Positions 1 through 5,923 of a DNA stretch of 7,885 nt are shown one piece after another (the stretch's first letter is position 1; each line of letters opens with the position of its first letter). Made by a program: the position numbers and the translations under genes. The notes beneath the pieces are model-generated. The model was not told where the DNA came from, did not search any database, and worked only from the letters and a program-made list of their open reading frames with translations. This stretch comes from Candidatus Gastranaerophilales bacterium (lineage in GTDB: Bacteria; Cyanobacteriota; Vampirovibrionia; Gastranaerophilales; Gastranaerophilaceae): positions 1 to 7,885 of the forward strand of contig CALVAU010000212.1 in assembly GCA_944325615.1 (NCBI GenBank). Reading direction: 5' to 3'.

Positions 1-115
1 CCTTCCAATTATTCAAGTCTATATCACTGTATTTGGTAGTCTTGACCGGTTTTACAACTTGCAAATCCGCTTTTTTAACAGGTTTTAATTTTGTATTTGT
101 TTTTACCCTTGCCAA
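1..115 (-). CDS. 5' fragment of an unknown basic protein, TTG start likely
   Basis: An open minus-strand frame runs off the left edge of the window, giving about 38 codons. The proposed start is TTG at 115-113, preceded by GGGAG with a 7-base spacer. The frame is open further upstream to a TGA at 181-179, but no ATG or GTG is available there, so TTG is the best-supported start. The visible N-terminus (MARVKTNTK...) is rich in Lys, Thr and Val. It then turns more acidic and aromatic (KYSDIDLNNWK) where a folded domain may begin. There is no signal peptide or membrane segment in the visible part. A 'Y-x-D/E-I-x-L-x-x-W' N-terminus recalls some N4/N6 DNA methyltransferases, but that is a weak resemblance and I do not assign it. 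The gene diverges from the membrane-protein gene at 246. Confidence 0.5.
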   Translation of the reverse strand, partial: MARVKTNTKLKPVKKADLQVVKPVKTTKYSDIDLNNWK

Positions 116-164
116 ATCTTTTCTCCCAATTTTAAAGTCTAGAAATTTCTTACTGTATTTGTAT

Positions 165-194
165 CTTATAGAAATGTTTCAAATTTGTAATCAA
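165..194 (-). promoter_or_regulatory. Candidate sigma-70-type promoter for the left-edge minus-strand gene
   Basis: Read on the minus strand, TTGATT (194-189) and TATAAG (170-165) are separated by 18 bases and sit about 50 bases upstream of the proposed TTG start at 115. The matches to TTGACA and TATAAT are 4/6 and 5/6. In an AT-rich intergenic region such matches arise by chance, so this is only a candidate. No equally good promoter was found for the rightward gene at 246. Confidence 0.3.
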
Positions 195-245
195 TTGTTT
201 AGATGAATTTGTTTTTGTTGTAAGCTAAAGGTGTATGGAGGAATT

Positions 246-1250
246 ATGTTCCTAGAACACATAACTTTAAGCAATATATACATGATTACAGGATTTTTGA
301 TTTCGATGTATTCATGCGTATCAAATGATGTAATCCAAACTTTGGGTACTTACCTCACTACAAGTAAAAAGATGCCAACTTGGTTGATTTGGGCTTTTAC
401 AAGCGCTGTTTTAGTTATAACTATCGGAACCGGTTGGATTATAAATGACGGAGATATGGCTTTTGGAAGGTTGACGAGAATCCCTTTCCCTGAGACTTTT
501 ACTTTAGTTCATGTGCTTCCGCCGATAATTTTATTGTTCTTGACACGTTATGGAATTCCTGTTTCCACAACGTTTTTAATATTAAGTATATTTTCAGCTC
601 AAGATATCAGCGTTATCGGAATGATTTTATCAAAATCACTTATCGGATACGTTTTGGCTTTAATTGTATCAATAATTATTTACAACATAATTGCAAGACC
701 TTTGGAAAGATATTTCTATTATACGACTGATAAAAAAATTTCTAAATGGTGGATTGCTGCTAAATGGCTTTCGACAGCTTTTCTTTGGTCGCAATGGCTT
801 ATGCAGGATGCTGCAAATTTATTCGTATATCTGCCAAGAAAAGCAAGTGCTCTTGATTTAATCCTTGTATTGCTAGCCTTTTGTGGATTTATGTGGATTG
901 TGGCTTATAAAAGAGGCGGAGAAATTCAAAAAATTATAAAAATGAAAACTAATGTGCAAGATCCTCGTTCTGCGACTATTATAGATTTAATCTACGCATT
1001 TTTACTTTTATATTTTATACAATTGAACAATGTACCAATGTCAACAACTTGGGTATTCATAGGCTTGCTTGCAGGAAGAGAAATAGCACTATATCACAGA
1101 TTGCGTTTTGAAAGCCCTAAAAAAATGTATAAACATATTCTTAAAGATCTCAGCAAAGTAACTTTTGGGCTTGTTGTTTCCATAGCGGTGGTTGTTGTTC
1201 TTATAAAATTTGACTTGGTAAAACAATTTTTCATGTCTCATTTTATGTAA
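246..1250 (+). CDS. Divergent PiT-like (inorganic phosphate transporter family) membrane protein
   Basis: The protein has 334 residues and about nine or ten hydrophobic segments, so it is an inner-membrane protein. It carries two copies of a PiT-like pattern. Repeat 1 has S26-N27-D28 followed by PVSTT at 105-109. Repeat 2 has Q187-D188-A189-A190-N191 followed by PMSTT at 264-268 and then GLLAGRE. The Asp-to-Pro distance is 77 residues in the first copy and 76 in the second. In PiT permeases (PitA, Pho-4) the matching signatures are GANDxAN and PVSTTH, where the Asp residues help bind phosphate and cation. Here the Gly-Ala before Asn-Asp and the His after STT are missing, so substrate and even transport activity are uncertain. 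The start is the ATG at 246, with GGAGG at 237-241. An in-frame GTG at 231 lies before this ribosome site and is unlikely. The gene ends 19 bases before mutL on the same strand, suggesting co-transcription. No specific regulator site is evident. Confidence 0.75.
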   Translation: MFLEHITLSNIYMITGFLISMYSCVSNDVIQTLGTYLTTSKKMPTWLIWAFTSAVLVITIGTGWIINDGDMAFGRLTRIPFPETFTLVHVLPPIILLFLTRYGIPVSTTFLILSIFSAQDISVIGMILSKSLIGYVLALIVSIIIYNIIARPLERYFYYTTDKKISKWWIAAKWLSTAFLWSQWLMQDAANLFVYLPRKASALDLILVLLAFCGFMWIVAYKRGGEIQKIIKMKTNVQDPRSATIIDLIYAFLLLYFIQLNNVPMSTTWVFIGLLAGREIALYHRLRFESPKKMYKHILKDLSKVTFGLVVSIAVVVVLIKFDLVKQFFMSHFM

Positions 1251-1255
1251 TATTC

Positions 1256-1272
1256 AAAGGAGCATTTAATTG
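1256..1272 (+). promoter_or_regulatory. Ribosome binding site that fixes the TTG start of mutL
   Basis: AAAGGAG at 1256-1262 is followed by a 7-base spacer and TTG at 1270. This is the strongest Shine-Dalgarno match in the neighbourhood. The family N-terminus (short lead, then NQIAAGEVIERP) begins exactly here, so the TTG is well supported as the true start. Confidence 0.8.
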
Positions 1273-3048
1273 GCGAGGATTAGGCAGCTATCAAAGAATT
1301 TAATTAACCAAATTGCAGCCGGAGAGGTAATTGAACGACCTGCATCTGTTGTAAAAGAACTTGTAGAAAACTCAGTTGACGCCGGTGCAAAAAAAATTAG
1401 TATCGAAATTACTAACGACTGCAGAAACATAAGAATTGCAGATAACGGATGCGGAATACATCCTGACGATATTTTACTTGCTTTTACAAAACATGCGACG
1501 AGTAAAATACAAAAAGATGAAGATTTATTTTCCGTAACTACTATGGGCTTTAGGGGAGAAGCTTTAGCAAGTATAATTTCCGTTGCAAAACTTACCTGTA
1601 CAACACGAACGGCTGAATTTGATACAGGAACAAAAGTACAATGCGAAAATTCTGAAGTGAAACAAGTAGAGACAGGCTGTGCAATCGGTACAATTATGGA
1701 TATCAAAGAGTTATTCTATAATGTACCTGCAAGACTTAAGTTTTTAAAAAGCGCTTCTACTGAATTTTCATACATTCAAGAACTTGTTCAGACAATTGCT
1801 CTAGCTAACCCACAAATAGCATTTGAACTAAAACGAGATGGCAAGTCTGTTTTAAAAACTAACGGACTAGGAGATTTAAAAAGAACTATAAAAGAAGTTT
1901 TCAACGGTGATATTGTTGATAATCTAAAAGAAGTCTTAAAAACCGATCAGCTTGCGGGATTGAAGATTTCAGGTTTTGTAAGCACTCCTGATTTTACAAG
2001 ATCAAGCAAGAAAAATTATTATATGTATATCAATAAACGCGGAGTCAAATGCCCTGTTTTTCAAAAATCAATCGATACTGCATATAAAACACTTATAGCA
2101 GGAGGAAAATATCCTTTTGTCGTGCTGAACCTTGAAATCCCGCCTGAAGATGTTGATGTAAATGTACACCCGACTAAAAAAGAAGTTCGGTACAAAAACA
2201 CAAACATGATTTTCAACTTCATTTACACGGCAATACAAGCAGGACTTGCAAACTATATAGAAAAACCAATGTCACAAATACAGAGTTCAATATCTTCAGA
2301 AGAAATTCAGGATAATGAAAAATTAGTAACTATAAATAAACCTATACATAGTGAAATTTTTGTAAACCAAAGTGAAGATTCAATATATTATTCAGACAGG
2401 GCTGCAGAAAAACTAACTCAAACACTTCCTGCACCTAAAAAAGAAGAAATAACGCAAACAAAACTTATTACACATATTGAAAAAGAAACAGAGCCTGAAG
2501 AAAATATTATCGGACAATACAAAAATACGTATATTTTAATAGAAAAAGATGACGGGTTAGAAATTGTAGATCAGCATATCGCAGAAGAAAGATATATTTA
2601 TGAAAAATTAAAATCAGAAAAAAATATTATATCTCAACTGCTTTTCATTTCTGATGTTCTAACCGTATCAAGTGCAGAAGCTGAATTGATCAAAGAAAAT
2701 ATACAAAAATTTGAAAAATTCGGATATGAAATAGAGTTCACCAAAGAAAATGAATTAATCTTTAGAAAAGTTCCGCAATTGATTGCAAAAGTAAACCCTC
2801 AAGAAATACTCTCTGATATTCTCGAAAATATAGAAGGAGATATTGATAGACTTGAAGAGAAAATTCTTATTACAACTTCTTGCAAAGCTGCGGTAAAAGC
2901 AGGACAAAAACTATCGACCTGGCAAATGCAGGAAATTATAAAAAAATGGAGAAAAACTAAAATGCCTTACACTTGCCCACATGGAAGACCTATTTCAAAA
3001 GTTCTTCCTCACAAGCAGATTGCTTCATTTTTCCAAAGACAAGCTTAA
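1270..3048 (+). CDS. mutL: DNA mismatch repair protein MutL (endonuclease-motif type)
   Basis: This is the 592-residue mismatch-repair mediator that couples MutS mismatch recognition to downstream processing in the cytoplasm. The N-terminal GHKL ATPase domain (about 1-330) shows NQIAAGEVIERP at 13-24, the catalytic Glu at E30 and Mg-binding Asn at N34 (equivalent to E29 and N33 of E. coli), DNGCGI at 58-63, HATSKI at 75-80, GFRGEALASI at 93-102 and NVHPTKKEVR at 298-307. A polar, Lys/Glu/Thr/Ile-rich linker of about 80 residues follows. The C-terminal domain has the metal-binding endonuclease motif DQHA(X)2E(X)4E as D434-Q435-H436-I with E440 and E445, then SCK at 537-539, CPHGRP at 569-574 and a final FFQR. 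The fourth motif residue is Ile instead of Ala. Q456-LLFIS might be a degenerate clamp-binding motif. It therefore probably nicks DNA, unlike E. coli MutL. The start is TTG. It lies 19 bases after the PiT-like gene, and mutS is not in the window. Confidence 0.97.
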   Translation: MARIRQLSKNLINQIAAGEVIERPASVVKELVENSVDAGAKKISIEITNDCRNIRIADNGCGIHPDDILLAFTKHATSKIQKDEDLFSVTTMGFRGEALASIISVAKLTCTTRTAEFDTGTKVQCENSEVKQVETGCAIGTIMDIKELFYNVPARLKFLKSASTEFSYIQELVQTIALANPQIAFELKRDGKSVLKTNGLGDLKRTIKEVFNGDIVDNLKEVLKTDQLAGLKISGFVSTPDFTRSSKKNYYMYINKRGVKCPVFQKSIDTAYKTLIAGGKYPFVVLNLEIPPEDVDVNVHPTKKEVRYKNTNMIFNFIYTAIQAGLANYIEKPMSQIQSSISSEEIQDNEKLVTINKPIHSEIFVNQSEDSIYYSDRAAEKLTQTLPAPKKEEITQTKLITHIEKETEPEENIIGQYKNTYILIEKDDGLEIVDQHIAEERYIYEKLKSEKNIISQLLFISDVLTVSSAEAELIKENIQKFEKFGYEIEFTKENELIFRKVPQLIAKVNPQEILSDILENIEGDIDRLEEKILITTSCKAAVKAGQKLSTWQMQEIIKKWRKTKMPYTCPHGRPISKVLPHKQIASFFQRQA

Positions 3049-3076
3049 AAAAATGCACCTTAATAGGTGCATTTTT
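3049..3076. terminator. Bidirectional Rho-independent terminator between mutL and the convergent unknown gene
   Basis: A perfect 12-bp inverted repeat (arms 3049-3060 and 3065-3076) with loop TAAT has A-runs on the left flank and T-runs on the right. It therefore makes a GC-core hairpin plus U-tract on either strand. It fills the gap between the mutL stop (3046-3048) and the stop of the convergent gene (3077-3079), leaving no spare base. It should end both transcripts. Confidence 0.88.
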
Positions 3077-4414
3077 CTAATTTATAATTACATCCTGCGG
3101 CTGAATTTTTGGCGCTTGTTTTCGTTGATGTTTAAGAATTGTATTTATATTATTCAAATCTTCATCCTGCGCAAAAACATTATCTTGTTCTTCATCAGCT
3201 TCATTATTTTGGTTGATTTGAGCAATCACATCAGGATTATCTTCGGTTGGTGGTGGCTCTACTGGCTTATCCTCTTTGCTAGCCTTAACTGCTCCGACAT
3301 CAGCTTGACCACCATCTGTGACTGCATCTCCAATCATTGCATTACTTGAATCAATATTACCTGTGATAGTTTTAATTTGAGATGTAACTTTCTTAATAGC
3401 CTTATCTGAGCCGTAAGTTACATCCTGCAAATCTCCGCCCGCTTTAATTGATGAAACTACAAGGTTTTTACCAACTGTATTGGATTTTAATAAGTCAACA
3501 ACACCTGTTGCACCATCAAAAATATGGTTGTTTCCAACTACTACTCTTGATTTGTGAGCTGTTTCATATTCAGTTAGCAGACTTCCGACATAAGATGTAT
3601 CATTTGCATAGTCTTGAGCTACTTTTGCCTCTTTAGATGCCGATTTCATTAATTTTGAAATCTGATCAAAATCTGATGTGAAATTATCAATTTGCACAAG
3701 AGAATTTTGGACTTCATTTGACATAAGAACCCCTAATTGTCCATACCTTGATTTTTCATTTTCTGTAAGCTGCTCACCTTTTTTAGCTTTTGTATCAAGA
3801 GCTTCCCACTCAGACATCATTTCTTGAACTTTTTTCAAGGTATTGTTCTGAATACTTTGAGCTTCTTCAGTTACTCCATCCAATTTTGATGAATACTGTT
3901 CAAACTCTTGGGTACATTGTTTTAAAATTTCTTCTTGAGCAACTACTTGTTTGTTGAAAACTTTTATGACATTCTTTTTACCCATATTACCGGCATCACC
4001 GATATCTGCACTTAACCCTTCTGAGTCGTTAATATCGTTTACATCACCAGTATCCAGTTCATATTCTACTGTGTTTGTAGATTGCATAGAATGCGCCCAT
4101 TCCAAAAACTCCTCAGGAACATTGACACCGTTATCCTCCATTTGCAGAATTTCTTCATAAGAATACTGCGACCACTCAGGATCCAAAGGTTTTCCGAGTT
4201 TTTTAAATGAAGCATCCAAATTTAAAAGATTTATCGAGGTATTACTTTTCATAATAAGACTTTGAGCATAATCCTCAATATATTCATCAGGCCAATCGGC
4301 AAAATCTGGATTATTTTTTAATTCATCAATTTTTTGCTGCAATATCTCACTTGGCGTGTAAGGCTCATACCTTGATGAATTCACAATATTTTTAATTGAT
4401 TCAATACTAGTCAT
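3077..4414 (-). CDS. Unknown hydrophilic coiled-coil-like protein, 445 residues
   Basis: I do not recognise this protein. The chosen start is ATG at 4414-4412, preceded by AAAGG with a 7-base spacer. An in-frame TTG at 4432 lies upstream of that site. There is no signal peptide or membrane segment, and only one Cys (C167). Visible parts are: a helical N-terminal region about 1-110 with several Trp/Tyr/Pro clusters (ADWPDEYIEDYAQ near 39-51); an Asp/Gly/Asn-rich linker about 121-145; a long Gln/Glu/Lys/Ser-rich helical stretch about 148-275, likely coiled coil; a shorter beta-like stretch with GNNHIFDGATG; and a disordered acidic, Pro/Asn/Gln-rich tail from about residue 370. This layout suggests a structural, scaffold or export-substrate role, but that is inference only. 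The gene is flanked by terminators on both sides, so it is probably transcribed alone. A promoter should lie in 4415-4513, but no convincing -35/-10 pair stands out. Codon use looks like that of its neighbours. Confidence 0.85.
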   Translation of the reverse strand: MTSIESIKNIVNSSRYEPYTPSEILQQKIDELKNNPDFADWPDEYIEDYAQSLIMKSNTSINLLNLDASFKKLGKPLDPEWSQYSYEEILQMEDNGVNVPEEFLEWAHSMQSTNTVEYELDTGDVNDINDSEGLSADIGDAGNMGKKNVIKVFNKQVVAQEEILKQCTQEFEQYSSKLDGVTEEAQSIQNNTLKKVQEMMSEWEALDTKAKKGEQLTENEKSRYGQLGVLMSNEVQNSLVQIDNFTSDFDQISKLMKSASKEAKVAQDYANDTSYVGSLLTEYETAHKSRVVVGNNHIFDGATGVVDLLKSNTVGKNLVVSSIKAGGDLQDVTYGSDKAIKKVTSQIKTITGNIDSSNAMIGDAVTDGGQADVGAVKASKEDKPVEPPPTEDNPDVIAQINQNNEADEEQDNVFAQDEDLNNINTILKHQRKQAPKIQPQDVIIN

Positions 4415-4513
4415 AAGTGCACCTTTCGACAAAATAATACTTTGTATAATTTACGGCACATAAGACTTTAAACTTTAAATTGAATTTTTAAGAAATTCTT
4501 CAAAATATACTAA

Positions 4514-4556
4514 AAAGCTGAATTAATAAGGACTTTGCCTTAAAAAATTCAGCTTT
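4514..4556 (-). terminator. Rho-independent terminator downstream of trxA
   Basis: Arms AAAGCTGAATT (4514-4524) and AATTCAGCTTT (4546-4556) form a perfect 11-bp stem. Inside the loop a second 5-bp stem (TAAGG 4527-4531 with CCTTA 4538-4542) stacks on top after a small internal loop. On the minus strand the stem ends in GCTTTTT, giving a U-tract in the leftward transcript. It begins about 28 bases after the trxA stop and separates trxA from the unknown gene at 4414. Confidence 0.75.
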
Positions 4557-4584
4557 ATAAAATTTTACAATTTCAATTTATAAA

Positions 4585-4908
4585 TTATAAATGTTTTTCA
4601 ATATTTGAAATTATTGAAGATTTTGGCATTAAACCGACAAGTCTTTCAACAGCTTTGCCGTTTTTGAATACCAAAAGACTCGGCAAACCGCTTATCGCAT
4701 AATTTTTAGCTGTCTCAAGATTATCATCAGTATTCATTTTTACGAATTTAACCTTATCTCCGAATTCACCTGCAACTTCATCCAAAATAGGACCAAGTTT
4801 TCTGCAAGGTCCGCACCAAGGAGCCCAAAAATCTACTACAACAGGAGTTTCGGAATTCAAAACTTCTGCTTCAAATACTTCATCATTAATATCCACTGCG
4901 TTAGACAT
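4585..4908 (-). CDS. trxA: Thioredoxin
   Basis: This is a 107-residue cytoplasmic disulfide reductase of the classic single-domain size. It passes electrons from thioredoxin reductase to targets such as ribonucleotide reductase and peroxiredoxins. The active site FWAPWCGPC places the redox cysteines at C32 and C35, the same positions as in E. coli TrxA. The buried Asp is D26, and the cis-Pro loop GLPSLLVFKNG has P76, with Ser instead of the common Thr after it. The start is ATG at 4908, with AAGGAG and a 6-base spacer. The frame extends 12 codons upstream to another ATG at 4944, but that lacks a ribosome site and adds non-family residues. The gene is divergent from the exonuclease gene and followed by its own terminator, so it is probably monocistronic. 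No thioredoxin reductase gene is nearby in this window. Confidence 0.97.
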   Translation of the reverse strand: MSNAVDINDEVFEAEVLNSETPVVVDFWAPWCGPCRKLGPILDEVAGEFGDKVKFVKMNTDDNLETAKNYAISGLPSLLVFKNGKAVERLVGLMPKSSIISNIEKHL

Positions 4909-4942
4909 AAATATCTCCTTAAATTTTATTTTTAACAGAGCC

Positions 4943-4971
4943 ATTCTATCACAGAAAAATTTTTTGTGCTA
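4943..4971 (-). promoter_or_regulatory. Candidate extended -10 promoter for trxA
   Basis: On the minus strand TGATAGAAT gives an extended -10 (TAGAAT at 4948-4943, 5/6 to consensus, with TG one base upstream). The 17-base-spaced -35 position (4971-4966, TAGCAC) is poor, as is usual when an extended -10 is present. The predicted transcript would start near 4936, about 28 bases before the trxA ATG. Confidence 0.4.
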
Positions 4972-4975
4972 TTAT
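4948..4975 (+). promoter_or_regulatory. Candidate promoter for the exonuclease-transporter operon
   Basis: ATCACA (4948-4953, 4/6 to TTGACA) and TATTAT (4970-4975, 5/6 to TATAAT) are spaced by 16 bases. The transcript would begin near 4982, just upstream of the AGGA ribosome site at 4992-4995. It faces and overlaps the trxA promoter candidate, so the two could interfere. The match is by eye in AT-rich DNA. Confidence 0.3.
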
Positions 4976-5002
4976 CTTAATAGAATTCTATAGGATATAA
5001 AA

Positions 5003-5920
5003 ATGGCTAGAAAAAAAATAATTGAAATAGTTTTAGACACTGAAACAACAGGACTAGATCATACAAAAGAACGAATGGTTGAATTTGCTGCACTGAGTCT
5101 TGAAAACGGCAAAATTAAAGACGAATTTCAAACTCTTATAAATCCTCAACAACACATTAGAAAATCAAGTATTGCCATTCATGGAATTACTGCTGATATG
5201 GTAGCCGATGCACCGACTGAAGCAGAAATTATGCCTAAAATATTAGAGTTTATCGGAGATTACCCGATTGTAGCTCACAACGCTATATTTGATTACACAT
5301 TCATAAATGAAGCAAGCCTTAGAACAACCGGTAATGAAATTTCAAATACTAGAATAGATACTCAGCAAATGTTTAAAGAAGTATATCCTGATTTGGATTC
5401 ACATGGTTTGGAAGCTCTTACAAAAAAATTCAAGGTAGATTTAACAAACCACCATAGAGCTATGGCTGATACTATGGGACTTGCACTTGCATACCCGAAA
5501 TTAAAAAAATTATATTTGCAAAAGTATGATTGGGAAATGAAACAGCTTGATAACGTCGAATATCTTTTTGAAAGATTTTTGAGAATTCAAAATACAATAA
5601 ACACACTCCAATCAGAATTACAGGATTTAAAATCTGTATTTAAGCTATATTTTGAACAGGGTGGAACCCCAATAAAATCACAAACCGGAGAAACTCTTGT
5701 TTATAATTCAAAGCAATCCTTCGGATATGATATCCACCAAATCAAAGAAGTTTTAGAAGAAGTCGGCGCATTTGAAAAAGCTGTAAAATTAAACACAGGC
5801 TTTGTAGATCGCTTAGTTGGCGGCTGCAGTTTGGATGAAGAAAAAAGAGAATTAATAAAAGAAGCTCGTCAAGAATTAACAGAGACTCGCAATATACAAA
5901 TTATAAAGGCAGGAAAATAG
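5003..5920 (+). CDS. DnaQ-like 3'-5' exonuclease (DEDDh) with a C-terminal extension
   Basis: The protein has 305 residues. Residues 6-175 are an RNase-H-fold exonuclease domain of the DnaQ/PolC-epsilon type: Exo I DTETTG with D12 and E14, Exo II HNAIFDYTF with D97, and Exo III NHHRAMAD with H151 and D156, a complete DEDDh set. Such enzymes remove nucleotides from 3' ends as polymerase proofreaders or as free repair or degradation nucleases. Residues about 176-305 are an additional, mainly helical, charged region with a likely coiled coil (ERFLRIQNTINTLQSELQD). A segment with SFGYDIHQIKEVLEE and a Lys/Glu-rich end follows. I cannot match this part to a named domain; it is not the DinG helicase, UvrC-like GIY-YIG or BRCT partner seen on some relatives. 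The start is ATG at 5003 with AGGA and a 7-base spacer. The stop is 3 bases before the transporter start, so the two are almost certainly co-transcribed. A dedicated epsilon subunit cannot be distinguished from an accessory exonuclease here. Confidence 0.93.
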   Translation: MARKKIIEIVLDTETTGLDHTKERMVEFAALSLENGKIKDEFQTLINPQQHIRKSSIAIHGITADMVADAPTEAEIMPKILEFIGDYPIVAHNAIFDYTFINEASLRTTGNEISNTRIDTQQMFKEVYPDLDSHGLEALTKKFKVDLTNHHRAMADTMGLALAYPKLKKLYLQKYDWEMKQLDNVEYLFERFLRIQNTINTLQSELQDLKSVFKLYFEQGGTPIKSQTGETLVYNSKQSFGYDIHQIKEVLEEVGAFEKAVKLNTGFVDRLVGGCSLDEEKRELIKEARQELTETRNIQIIKAGK

Positions 5921-5923
5921 ATT

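Noticed and set aside
231..245. GTG at 231 as start of the PiT-like protein
   Set aside because: The GGAGG ribosome site lies after this GTG and just before the ATG at 246, so the ATG is the better start.
1266..1706. Minus-strand open frame of 146 codons inside mutL
   Set aside because: It lies wholly opposite the catalytic core of mutL, whose motifs are unambiguous. Its own translation shows no coherent domain.
2981..3349. Plus-strand open frame of 122 codons spanning the mutL end and the unknown gene
   Set aside because: It overlaps mutL, crosses a strong terminator and is antisense to the unknown gene. Its hydrophobic look comes from reading AT-rich antisense sequence.
3448..4160. Two plus-strand open frames (3448-3636 and 3951-4160) antisense to the unknown 445-residue gene
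   Set aside because: No ribosome sites were noted and the composition is typical of antisense shadows. The minus-strand gene has a good start and a long open frame.
4909..4944. ATG at 4944 as an earlier thioredoxin start
   Set aside because: The 12 added residues are not part of the thioredoxin fold. The AAGGAG site belongs to the internal ATG at 4908, and the candidate -10 overlaps the 4944 start.
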